From: Candidatus Anaeroferrophillus wilburensis
GTDB taxonomy: Bacteria > Desulfobacterota > Anaeroferrophillalia > Anaeroferrophillales > Anaeroferrophillaceae
DNA length: 64,000 bases
Assembly: GCA_016934315.1 (NCBI GenBank)
Contig: JAFGSY010000038.1
Location: 1-64,000, forward strand
Direction: 5' to 3'
A model generated the notes under the pieces. The model had not been told where the DNA came from. It did not search any database and saw nothing but the letters and a program-made list of their open reading frames with translations. Position 1 is the stretch's first letter. Each line of letters opens with the position of its first letter. This document shows positions 56,331 through 64,000 of the stretch, in pieces. Both the position numbers and the translations under genes were made by a program.

Positions 56331-58604
56331 ATGAGTAAGACATATTCTGTAGTGGGACACAGTCTCCCCCGGGCTGATGGCCGCATAAAGGCGGTTGGTG
56401 CAGCCCAGTATGCTGATGATATTATTCTTCCCGGCATGCTGCATGGCAAGCTGCTGCGCAGTCCGGTGGCCCATGCCACCATCAGCAACATCGATGTAAG
56501 CAAGGCCCGGCAGCTGCCGGGCGTCAAGTGCGTCATCACCGGTCAGGACACCCTTAAAATCCCCTTCGGCAACTGGCGGCTGGTACCGGAAAGTCAGGAT
56601 GAATTGCCACTGGCCGTCGACAAAGTGCGCTTCATTGGCGATGAGGTTGCAGCGGTTGCAGCCATTGATAAGGATATCGCCGAAGAAGCCTTATCCCTCA
56701 TCAAAGTTGACTACGAAGAGCTGCCAGGCTCCTTTTGTGTCGCTGATTCGCTGGCCGAAGGTGCCCCGGTGCTGCACGAACGGAACCCTGACAACATCAG
56801 CCTGAGCCGTAAAATTGACTATGGCAACCTGGAAAAGGGCTTTGCCGAATCCGATCTGATCCTCGACCAGGAGTTTACCGTTCATGCCACCAGCCATGCG
56901 TATATGGAACCCTGCTCCTGCGTGGCGGAATATGACCACGATGGCCGTCTGACCATCTGGACGTCAACCCAGACTCCCTATTTTGTCCAGTGCCTGCTGG
57001 CCCAGACCCTGGGTATGCGGGAAAATGATATCCGGGTTATCAAACCGTTTGTGGGTGGTGGTTTCGGTGGCAAAATGGAGCTGCGCAAGTGGGAATTTGC
57101 CGCCGCCTTCATGGCTCGGGAAACCGGCCGGCCGGTGAAATTCACCCTGACCCGGGGTGAAGAGCTGGCCACCGGCCGTCGGCGCCACCCCATGACCATT
57201 AAATCAAAGGTCGGCTTCAAAAAGGACGGCACCATTGTCGCCAAGGAGTTCACCGCCTATCTGGATGGTGGCGCCTATAACAGCATGGGGCCGACCGCGG
57301 CCTTTCTCTGCGGCAATTTCGGCGGCATGCTCTACCGCTATCCCAACTATCGCTATCAGGGCTACCATGTTTACACCAACAAGCCACCAGCCGGCGCCAT
57401 GCGCGGCTTCGGCGCCCCCCAGGCCCTTTTTGTGGCGGAAACCCAGATGAACATCGCCGCTGAGCGGCTGGGCATCGACCCGCTGGATATCAGGCTGAAA
57501 AACGCCATGGAAACCGGCGATGAAATTCCCGGGGTTGCCAAGATTTCCAGCTGCGGGTTCAAGGAATCCCTGCTGAAGGTTGCCGAAATGACCAACTGGC
57601 GGGAAAAGCGGCAATCCCTGAAAAAAGGGCACGGCATCGGCATCGGCTGTTACAGCTTCATCTCCGGTGGCGTCTTCAACTGGTTCAACACCCGTTATAA
57701 TTTTACCCGGGCCGAAGTGCGGGCCTTCGATGACGGCACTGTTCACCTGCTGACCATGGCTTCGGATATCGGTCAAGGTTGTGATACGGTACTGCGCCAG
57801 ATTCTTGCCGAAGAACTGGGGTTAACCATCAAAGATATCCGCCTGACTGCCGCCGATACCGCGGTCACCCCCCAAGCAGACCTGGGAACCTGGGGCAGTC
57901 GGGTAACCTTGATGGCCGGCAACGCGGTGCGGAAAGCAGCTGAAGAGATTAAAGACCAGTTGTTCAGCGTCGTCTCCATGCAGTTTGATCTCAATGTCAT
58001 CCATGACCTCACCTGCAGAGACGGACGGATCTATCCGAAAAACCGTCCTGACCGGGGCATCCCCTTTGGTGAAGCCGTGCGGCTCGCCCAACGGGCCAAG
58101 CGCGGCGACCCTGTTATCGGCTACGGCTCCTATACGCCGCGCAACAAGGGCCTGGTAACCCCGGCCTTCAGCTTCGGCGCCCAGGTGGCCGAGGTAAAGG
58201 TGGATCTGGAAACCGGAGCCATTGAAGTTGAGGAAATGAACACCGCCCATGACTGCGGCACGCCCATCAACCCCATGTCGGTGGAGGGTCAGCTTGAAGG
58301 TTCTGTCCACATGGGCCTCGGTTATGCCCTCAGTGAACAGTTTGTCATGAAGGAAGGGAAAACCCTGACCACAACATTTCTTGATTATAAAATCCCCTGT
58401 GCCGAAGATATGCCGCCGGGGAAATCGGTCCATGTGGACACCTACGAACCGGACGGCCCCTTCGGGGCCAAGGAAGCCGGGGAAGGGCTGGTTTCCCCCA
58501 CCGCGCCGGCGATTGCTGATGCGGTCTACCATGCCACCGGCTACCGCTGCATGGATTTGCCCATAACCCCGGAAAAGGTGCTCACCGGACTTGGCAAACT
58601 ATGA
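56331..58604 (+). CDS. molybdenum hydroxylase large subunit, Mo-cofactor-binding
   Basis: The 757-residue catalytic subunit belongs to the xanthine oxidase family. It has VKPFVGGGFGGK-type cofactor loops (here VIKPFVGGGFGGKMELRKW), RGFGAPQALF, ASDIGQGCDTV, and the catalytic Glu in FGAKEAGEG near residue 710. It lacks the AYxCSFR loop of aerobic CO dehydrogenase, so CO is not the substrate. Length and subunit order resemble 4-hydroxybenzoyl-CoA reductase and nicotinate- or purine-type hydroxylases. The substrate cannot be deduced. Confidence 0.93.
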   Translation: MSKTYSVVGHSLPRADGRIKAVGAAQYADDIILPGMLHGKLLRSPVAHATISNIDVSKARQLPGVKCVITGQDTLKIPFGNWRLVPESQDELPLAVDKVRFIGDEVAAVAAIDKDIAEEALSLIKVDYEELPGSFCVADSLAEGAPVLHERNPDNISLSRKIDYGNLEKGFAESDLILDQEFTVHATSHAYMEPCSCVAEYDHDGRLTIWTSTQTPYFVQCLLAQTLGMRENDIRVIKPFVGGGFGGKMELRKWEFAAAFMARETGRPVKFTLTRGEELATGRRRHPMTIKSKVGFKKDGTIVAKEFTAYLDGGAYNSMGPTAAFLCGNFGGMLYRYPNYRYQGYHVYTNKPPAGAMRGFGAPQALFVAETQMNIAAERLGIDPLDIRLKNAMETGDEIPGVAKISSCGFKESLLKVAEMTNWREKRQSLKKGHGIGIGCYSFISGGVFNWFNTRYNFTRAEVRAFDDGTVHLLTMASDIGQGCDTVLRQILAEELGLTIKDIRLTAADTAVTPQADLGTWGSRVTLMAGNAVRKAAEEIKDQLFSVVSMQFDLNVIHDLTCRDGRIYPKNRPDRGIPFGEAVRLAQRAKRGDPVIGYGSYTPRNKGLVTPAFSFGAQVAEVKVDLETGAIEVEEMNTAHDCGTPINPMSVEGQLEGSVHMGLGYALSEQFVMKEGKTLTTTFLDYKIPCAEDMPPGKSVHVDTYEPDGPFGAKEAGEGLVSPTAPAIADAVYHATGYRCMDLPITPEKVLTGLGKL

Positions 58605-58634
58605 CCTACAATAGTCCTGTGAGAGGAGCTGCCA

Positions 58635-58853
58635 GTGACAGAAAAAAATAATGCTTTTAAGGTTGCAGTCATCACCCCGGGCGCTTCCCCCCCCTGCCTG
58701 CAGGCGGATTTCGGTGTTTGCAGGGGCTGCTCCGGCTGGCAGGCGATGCTCGATGCTGCCTGCAGCGGCGACCCCCTCTGGCGTCGAACCCCCATTCACT
58801 GTTCGGTTACCGGTCTGACCCTCAAGATCGTCAACCCGTCACCATCTGACTAG
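58635..58853 (+). CDS. small Cys-rich protein of unknown function
   Basis: This 72-residue protein starts at GTG 58635, with AGGAG 6 nt upstream and 30 nt after the large subunit stop. It has six Cys, four clustered as CLQADFGVC and CRGC with ACSG following, plus HC near the end, so a zinc or Fe-S site is possible. No signal peptide or membrane segment is present. It is the last gene before a strong hairpin and is probably co-transcribed with the hydroxylase. I do not recognise a family. Confidence 0.6.
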   Translation: MTEKNNAFKVAVITPGASPPCLQADFGVCRGCSGWQAMLDAACSGDPLWRRTPIHCSVTGLTLKIVNPSPSD

Positions 58854-58869
58854 CCAATCCTCACCCCAT

Positions 58870-58916
58870 AACTTCATGAGAACGGCCGGCTTTTTGCCGG
58901 CCGTTCTCATGAAGTT
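58870..58916. terminator. 21-bp perfect hairpin between convergent operons
   Basis: Bases 58870-58890 pair perfectly with 58896-58916 around a TTTTT loop, a 21-bp stem containing GGCCGGC/GCCGGCC. It lies between the small Cys-rich gene (+) and the gate-protein genes (-), which converge here. No T-tract follows on the right; on the minus strand the loop is AAAAA. It probably stops both transcripts or protects their ends, though it is not a textbook intrinsic terminator. Confidence 0.65.
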
Positions 58917-59060
58917 TGGCTCTCTCACCTGCCGGATGCATACGCTTTGCAGCAGGATTACCCACTCATTATCGCCGATCATCCCTGCCAGCTCCCTGGT
59001 TGGCCGCCGAGAATCACCCTGAAACCGATGCGTCAGGTAACCAACCGCTTAAAAGGATAT

Positions 59061-59528
59061 TTATTCATCACCAGCAATCAGCTCCCGACGGCGCCACCGG
59101 AAAAAGCCGGCCAGCAACGCCGTCACCGCCAGAGAAATAATGAAGCGGATAACGAGCAGCAGGGGGCCGTTGGCACCGATGGCGACAAAGAGCAGGGTAT
59201 CTTCAAACACCGCATGGTTGATGGACAGAAAGGTCATGATAAGAATCAGCTCATCTTTGCCCAACTGCCCCCGACGGGCACTGTGAATAATCAATCCTGC
59301 CCCGTAAGCCAGGCCAAACACCAGCCCGACGACCAGAGGAAAAGCACCGCGACCGGAAAGACCGATATAGCGGACCACCTTTTCCAGTCTGACGGCAACT
59401 CTGTGCAGGATCTGCAGATCTTCAAGAATCTGCATTCCCACCATCAACGGCACCACAATCAAGGCAATCTGCCAAACCTGCTTCAGGCTGCCCAGCAAAC
59501 CTTCATAAATGATCTCCGCAACGGTCAT
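59061..59528 (-). CDS. nucleoside-recognition (gate) domain membrane protein, second half
   Basis: This 155-residue inner-membrane protein has about four hydrophobic segments and the gate-domain pattern (IALIVVPLMVGMQILED, then GLVFGLAYGAGLII and INHAVFEDTLL). It resembles SpmB-like and other split nucleoside-recognition proteins. The upstream neighbour is a similar short protein, so the pair probably forms one heteromeric unit. The substrate is unknown. Confidence 0.8.
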   Translation of the reverse strand: MTVAEIIYEGLLGSLKQVWQIALIVVPLMVGMQILEDLQILHRVAVRLEKVVRYIGLSGRGAFPLVVGLVFGLAYGAGLIIHSARRGQLGKDELILIMTFLSINHAVFEDTLLFVAIGANGPLLLVIRFIISLAVTALLAGFFRWRRRELIAGDE

Positions 59529-59540
59529 CCTCGACCTCCC

Positions 59541-59972
59541 CTAGCCAGCCAACCAGCAGCGATGCAAGATAACTGCAACAATAAATCCAACACCAAGCCG
59601 CAGCACCACATAGGGCCAGGCAACAATGCCCACCTTCCTGCTGACCGCCGTTTCCACCACCAAACTGTGAGAAATGAGCAGCAACAGGGCAAAAACCGTT
59701 ATCTGCGAGGTTTCCAACGCCAGCGGCGAGACCGCACCAATAGCTGCATAGAGATTCAGCAGGTTGCCCAGCACCACCCCCATGGCCGCCTCGCCAGGCA
59801 ACCCCATCATGGCCATCAACGGCCGACATGCAGTGCCAATCCTCGACAATATGGCTGTCTGCTGCAATAAAAATACCAGCAGATACACGGGAACAATGAT
59901 GATCGCCAGATCCCAGGTGGTGCGAAGGCCATTCACCAGGCCGCGAAATATCATTTTCCGCATCGTTCTCAT
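59541..59972 (-). CDS. nucleoside-recognition (gate) domain membrane protein, first half
   Basis: This 143-residue membrane protein has hydrophobic helices around residues 20-40, 60-75, 85-105 and 118-138, with the gate-domain segment IIIVPVYLLVFLLQQ and GVVLGNLLNLYAAIG. It is followed after 12 nt by the related protein, an arrangement like SpmA-SpmB. There is no sporulation context here, so a transport or permease-regulating role is more likely. Confidence 0.8.
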   Translation of the reverse strand: MRTMRKMIFRGLVNGLRTTWDLAIIIVPVYLLVFLLQQTAILSRIGTACRPLMAMMGLPGEAAMGVVLGNLLNLYAAIGAVSPLALETSQITVFALLLLISHSLVVETAVSRKVGIVAWPYVVLRLGVGFIVAVILHRCWLAG

Positions 59973-60474
59973 CCCAGACTCCTTAGAACCGTTGAAATAT
60001 CATAGGAAAGGGGAAATAACCAGCAGAGACCGGTGCCACCGCGCCAAAAGCACATGGGATAGAAACCTGGCATCTCAAGGACTGACAGAAAACCTTTATG
60101 AAATCAGCTTTCTCTCCACCCGTTGAACAAGACAGACGACCATCAAGATGAATCGGTCCCCGATCGCTGGTGACGGCTGGTTAACGACCGGCAACCCCTT
60201 TCACAAGCCGAATAGCATCGTAAAAGCTCAGGATTCCGGCCGGAAAAACCTGAGGACTGCGGTGCCCATAAAAGGACGCCGCAAGGACGCACATTACAGC
60301 GAAACGAAGACAATGGAGTTGTTACAACGCCATCGTGGTTGAAAGGCAGCCATAACCACCACAACCCTCAAGTCCTCCCTATTCTGATCTAAAACCATCT
60401 CTAGCGGTTGACACCCGCGAAATTTTAGGTCATTATCAGCTGGTTAAAAAAATCCAAACAGAATGGGGCGGCAG
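59973..60474. other. 502-nt gap between divergent gate-protein and mqn operons
   Basis: No ORF with coding character is seen. The right end carries the promoter of the metallo-beta-lactamase/mqn operon. The middle (about 60140-60340) has several imperfect helices, but I recognise no RNA family. A promoter for the gate-protein pair is expected near 60000-60100; no convincing one was found. Confidence 0.3.
60408..60436 (+). promoter_or_regulatory. sigma70-type promoter of the MBL-mqnE-mqnC operon
   Basis: A perfect TTGACA (60408-60413) is followed after 17 nt by CATTAT (60431-60436), which matches four of six -10 bases. The predicted start near 60443 leaves a leader of about 32 nt before the metallo-beta-lactamase-fold gene. 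Confidence 0.6.
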
Positions 60475-61314
60475 ATGAAAACCCGACTTACAATTCTCTG
60501 TGAAAATTCGGTGGGCATTCCTTTTGGCGGCATCGGCGAACATGGCTTTGCCTGTCATATCGAAACTGATCACGGCACGTATCTCTTCGATACCGGCCAA
60601 GGTCTGGGCATCATCCAAAATGCCACCGTGCTGCAGAAAAATTTACAAACAATCGACAGTATCATGATCAGCCACGGTCATTATGACCACACCGGCGGCC
60701 TGCCGGCGGTTCTCCAGCGTCGTGGACCCGTGGACGTCTACGGCCATCCGGAGATGTTTCTCGAACGGTTCTGGGGTGCCGAAGGTGAGCACCAGCGATT
60801 TATTGGCATCCCCTATCAACGGAGTTACCTGGAATCGTTGGGGGCTCATTTTGTTCTCAATCGGGAAATGGTTGAGGTGGGGCCTTCCATCTATCTGACC
60901 GGCGAAATTCCCCGGCAGACCGCCTTTGAAACCGGGGATGACAACATGACCGCCTTCACCAGTACCGGCGAAAAACTCCACCCCGACCCCCTCCGTGACG
61001 ACCTGTCACTGGTAATCGATTCAGATAAAGGGCTCATTCTGGTGCTCGGCTGTGCCCATGCCGGAATGGTCAACATCATCAACCACGTTCTGCAGCAATT
61101 GGGTCGTGAGCGGATTTATGCCGTTCTCGGAGGAACTCACCTGGGCTTTTCCAGTACCGATCAATTTGAAGCCACCATCAAGGTGTTGGAGCACTACCAG
61201 ATAGAACGCCTGGGGGTATCCCATTGCACCGGCCTGGAAAAAGCCGCCCAGATTTACAGTCGCCTGCCGGAACGCTTCTTTTTCGCCTGTGTGGGGGCAA
61301 GTCTGGAAGGATAA
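60475..61314 (+). CDS. metallo-beta-lactamase-fold hydrolase (MJ0888-like group)
   Basis: This 279-residue MBL-fold protein has the metal motif SHGHYDHTGG near residue 65, the Asp FDTGQG, and a C-terminal His in GGTHLGF with a further GVSHCTG. The pattern ENSVG near the N-terminus fits the group that includes the archaeal dihydropterin-ribofuranosylaminobenzene phosphate synthase-like proteins. GGGGCGG precedes the ATG at 60475. It lies 5 nt before mqnE, so it may act in or near menaquinone synthesis, though no such role is known to me. Confidence 0.88.
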   Translation: MKTRLTILCENSVGIPFGGIGEHGFACHIETDHGTYLFDTGQGLGIIQNATVLQKNLQTIDSIMISHGHYDHTGGLPAVLQRRGPVDVYGHPEMFLERFWGAEGEHQRFIGIPYQRSYLESLGAHFVLNREMVEVGPSIYLTGEIPRQTAFETGDDNMTAFTSTGEKLHPDPLRDDLSLVIDSDKGLILVLGCAHAGMVNIINHVLQQLGRERIYAVLGGTHLGFSSTDQFEATIKVLEHYQIERLGVSHCTGLEKAAQIYSRLPERFFFACVGASLEG

Positions 61315-61319
61315 GTACC

Positions 61320-62435
61320 ATGTCAACAACTATTCAAAACATCACACACATCGGCGATCAACTGCTGGCTGGCGACCGCCTGTCGGTGGACGACGCCTTG
61401 TTTCTCTATGAAAATGCCGATCTTTTCACCTTGGGAGAGCTGGCGAACCGGCTGAACCAGGAACGCAATGACAGGACGGTTTTTTATAATATCAACCACC
61501 ATATCAACCCGACGAATATCTGTGTTAACCAGTGCCGTTTTTGTGCCTATAGCAAGCTGGCTGGTGACGAGGGTGCCTATGAACAGAGTCTTGCCGATAT
61601 CCTCTCAGAGGTCAGCGGGGCAGAAAAAAAAGGGATCACCGAGTTTCACATCGTCGGCGGCCTGCATCCCACATGGCCGTTCTCATTCTACCCTACGCTG
61701 CTGCAAACGTTAAGAAATGAGCACCCGCACATTACCTTGAAAGCTTTTACGGCGGTGGAAATTGATTATTTCAGCCAGATCAGCAAACTCCCGATTAAAG
61801 AAGTCTTGCTCCAGCTTAAGGATAGCGGCCTTGAGGCAATGCCCGGCGGCGGGGCGGAAATTTTTGCTCCCCGGGTAAGGAACAAGATCTGCCCTGAAAA
61901 AATCAGCGGCAAACGCTGGCTGGAGATTATGACTGTCGCCCATCAGCTTGAGATTCCCACCAATGCCACCATGCTCTATGGCCACATTGAAACCATTGAA
62001 GACCGACTGGACCATATGGGACAGCTCCGGCAACTGCAGGATCAAACCGGCGGGTTTCAGGTTTTCATTCCCCTGGCCTTCCATGCCACCAATACGGATA
62101 TCCGCAAAAAGGGGGAAACCAGCGGTATTGATGACCTGAAAACGCTGGCCTTAGCCAGGCTTTTTCTTGATAATTTCCGTCATATCAAGGCCTACTGGGT
62201 CATGCTGGGGGAAAAAATCGCCCAGGTGGCGCTCCATTTCGGGGTCAATGATCTTGATGGCACGGTGGTCAAGGAAAGGATCACCCACGCTGCCGGCGCC
62301 CAAAGCGCTAAAGGTCACAGTGAAGAGTATATTCGCAATCTGATATCCCGCGCTGACCGGCTGCCGGTGGAAAGAGACACTTTCTACCATCCCGTTGACC
62401 GTACACACAGCACAATGCAGGCATGCCATGACTAG
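61320..62435 (+). CDS. mqnE: aminofutalosine synthase (radical SAM)
   Basis: MqnE joins 3-[(1-carboxyvinyl)oxy]benzoate to S-adenosylmethionine to give aminofutalosine in the futalosine pathway to menaquinone. The 371-residue protein has the radical-SAM cluster motif CVNQCRFCAYSK near residue 68, HIVGGLHP, and the family AMPGGGAEIF followed by an Arg-rich loop. I chose the ATG at 61320, with GGAAGG upstream, 5 nt after the MBL stop. It ends by overlapping mqnC by 8 nt. Confidence 0.92.
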   Translation: MSTTIQNITHIGDQLLAGDRLSVDDALFLYENADLFTLGELANRLNQERNDRTVFYNINHHINPTNICVNQCRFCAYSKLAGDEGAYEQSLADILSEVSGAEKKGITEFHIVGGLHPTWPFSFYPTLLQTLRNEHPHITLKAFTAVEIDYFSQISKLPIKEVLLQLKDSGLEAMPGGGAEIFAPRVRNKICPEKISGKRWLEIMTVAHQLEIPTNATMLYGHIETIEDRLDHMGQLRQLQDQTGGFQVFIPLAFHATNTDIRKKGETSGIDDLKTLALARLFLDNFRHIKAYWVMLGEKIAQVALHFGVNDLDGTVVKERITHAAGAQSAKGHSEEYIRNLISRADRLPVERDTFYHPVDRTHSTMQACHD

Positions 62436-63477
62436 TCGCATCTCCCGGACAGAAGCCATCCAGCTCCTTGCTGACGAGGAGTTCTTATCCCTGGGGCGCC
62501 AAGCCCACAACCTCCGGCTGGCAAAGAATCCCGCACCCCGGGTCACCTTTGTTATTGACCGCAACATCAACTATACCAACATCTGCAGCTGCCAATGCCG
62601 GTTCTGCGCCTACTATCGACAGGAGGACGACCCGGAAGCCTTTGTCCTTGATCAGGCTACCCTGGCAGAAAAAATCACCGAAACCCTGGCCTTGGGGGGC
62701 ACCCAGATCCTGCTGCAGGGGGGGCTTCACCCCCATCTGAAAATTCCCTATTATGAAGCGTTGCTGCAAACCATTAGGAAAAACTTTCCCACCATCCATA
62801 TCCATGGCTTTTCCGCCCCGGAGATCTGGCATATCAGCACCCTGTCGGACCTTTCTCTCGAAGAGACCATCTGTCGCCTGCGGGATGCAGGCTTGGGATC
62901 GATCCCCGGAGGGGGGGCCGAAATCCTTGATGATCGGGTTCGCAAACATATCAGCCCTAACAAGATCGGCTGGCAACAATGGCTCCAGGTCATGGAAGTC
63001 GCACACCGCCACGGACTGCGGTCCACCGCCACCATGATGTTCGGCTCGGTGGAAACGGCGGAGGAACTGGTTGACCATCTGCTGCGGGTGCGCGAGCTCC
63101 AAGACAAAACCGGCGGTTTTACCGCCTTCATCCCCTGGAGTTTCCAGCCGGACAACACCGATCTGAAAGATGAGGTGCCCATCACCGCCACCGGCATCGA
63201 CTATCTCCGGGTCCTTGCTCTTTCTCGGATCGTCCTCGATAACATTGACAATATCCAGGCATCCTGGGTTACCCAGGGGGCAAAAACCGCCCAGGTAGCC
63301 CTCTATTTTGGCGCCAATGATTTTGGCAGCACGATGATCGAGGAAAATGTGGTGGCTGCTGCCGGAGTCCATTTCCGCATGTCGCTGGAGGAGATGATCA
63401 GCACTATCCGAGAAGCTGGCTTTATGCCGGCCCAGAGAAACACGTTCTATGATATTATCAAAGAGTTTCATGAATAA
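62428..63477 (+). CDS. mqnC: cyclic dehypoxanthinyl futalosine synthase (radical SAM)
   Basis: MqnC cyclises dehypoxanthinyl futalosine, the third radical step of the futalosine pathway. The 349-residue protein carries CSCQCRFCAYYR near residue 55, ILLQGGLHPHLKI, GSIPGGGAEIL near 160 and a C-terminal RNTFYDII. It shares the fold and many motifs with MqnE, upstream. The ATG at 62428 overlaps the mqnE stop. mqnA, mqnB and mqnD are not in the window. Confidence 0.92.
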   Translation: MTSRISRTEAIQLLADEEFLSLGRQAHNLRLAKNPAPRVTFVIDRNINYTNICSCQCRFCAYYRQEDDPEAFVLDQATLAEKITETLALGGTQILLQGGLHPHLKIPYYEALLQTIRKNFPTIHIHGFSAPEIWHISTLSDLSLEETICRLRDAGLGSIPGGGAEILDDRVRKHISPNKIGWQQWLQVMEVAHRHGLRSTATMMFGSVETAEELVDHLLRVRELQDKTGGFTAFIPWSFQPDNTDLKDEVPITATGIDYLRVLALSRIVLDNIDNIQASWVTQGAKTAQVALYFGANDFGSTMIEENVVAAAGVHFRMSLEEMISTIREAGFMPAQRNTFYDIIKEFHE

Positions 63478-63507
63478 AAAAAGGCCGGCATAAAGCCGGC
63501 CTCTAGT
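63474..63507. terminator. bidirectional intrinsic terminator between mqnC and eno
   Basis: AGGCCGGC pairs with GCCGGCCT around ATAAA (63482-63502). On the minus strand seven or more T's follow, giving a strong terminator for eno. On the plus strand CTAGTTTT follows, a weaker one for mqnC. The hairpin lies 4 nt after the mqnC stop. Confidence 0.88.
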
Positions 63508-63524
63508 TTTGCACGTGACTGGTT

Positions 63525-64000
<476 letters not shown>

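Noticed and set aside
57201-57780. Minus-strand frame inside the large hydroxylase subunit
   Set aside because: Shadow of a well supported gene; no start signal and biased composition.
60143-60364. 73-codon minus frame in the 502-nt gap
   Set aside because: Residue composition (many Cys, Arg, Ser, Trp) is random-like and no ribosome site is present.

Overview
The window looks like a chromosomal stretch from an anaerobic Gram-negative bacterium of the Desulfobacterota (former Deltaproteobacteria). The support is indirect: an LPS assembly porin (LptD), a PEP-CTERM exported protein, the gene orders rho-rpmE-thyX-prfA-prmC-murA-his and yicC-remA-gmk-rpoZ, a four-subunit 2-oxoacid:ferredoxin oxidoreductase, a complete methylmalonyl-CoA segment and two radical-SAM enzymes of the futalosine menaquinone route. 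Genus cannot be told. Nearly everything is chromosomal core. I see no transposase, integrase, phage gene or CRISPR array.

Layout. 0-1.1 kb: AT-rich, with one PEP-CTERM gene on + that ends beside tRNA-Asn. 1.3-16.7 kb (-): mutS2, yqeY, hisF, hisA, a lipoprotein gene, hisH, hisB, hisD, murA, prmC, prfA, thyX, rpmE, rho, rdgB and rph. rho has a strong promoter and a leader of about 350 nt, and a structured segment lies between rdgB and that promoter. 16.9-23.0 kb (-): a seven-gene operon porG-porD-porA-porB-nuoE-like-nuoF-like-HoxU-like. It joins a 2-oxoacid:ferredoxin oxidoreductase to a soluble NADH-dehydrogenase module with no hydrogenase gene, and is the most interesting metabolic system here. 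23.1-29.1 kb (-): recR, then methylmalonyl-CoA epimerase, MeaB, a split mutase and a biotin-dependent carboxyltransferase, which together interconvert propionyl-CoA and succinyl-CoA. 29.4-37.6 kb (-): lptD, a flavoprotein, folC, polA, ychF. A perfect parS centromere site lies just upstream of ychF, so the locus may be origin-proximal.

37.8-52.4 kb (-): a tightly packed run beginning with tRNA-Ser, SRP RNA, dnaX and ybaB, followed by argD, argF, argG, lspA, lgt, maf, yggS, argH, a lipoprotein, lysA, yicC, remA, gmk and rpoZ, and closed by an intrinsic terminator. The SRP RNA has a 24-bp perfect closing stem followed by a U-tract directly before dnaX.

52.7-58.9 kb (+): a molybdenum-hydroxylase operon (MocA-like cytidylyltransferase, XdhC, small, medium and large subunits, and a small Cys-rich protein). 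It is interrupted by a 408-nt structured, non-coding segment that resembles a group II intron remnant. 59.1-60.0 kb (-): a pair of gate-domain membrane proteins. 60.4-63.5 kb (+): a metallo-beta-lactamase-fold protein with mqnE and mqnC. The right edge holds the 3' part of enolase (-).

Taken together the genes suggest fermentative or respiratory growth on organic acids: 2-oxoacid oxidation with electrons passed to ferredoxin and NAD, a succinate-propionate limb, and menaquinone for a membrane chain. Start sites were chosen from Shine-Dalgarno spacing, family N-termini and the ends of neighbouring genes. Several genes use TTG or GTG.
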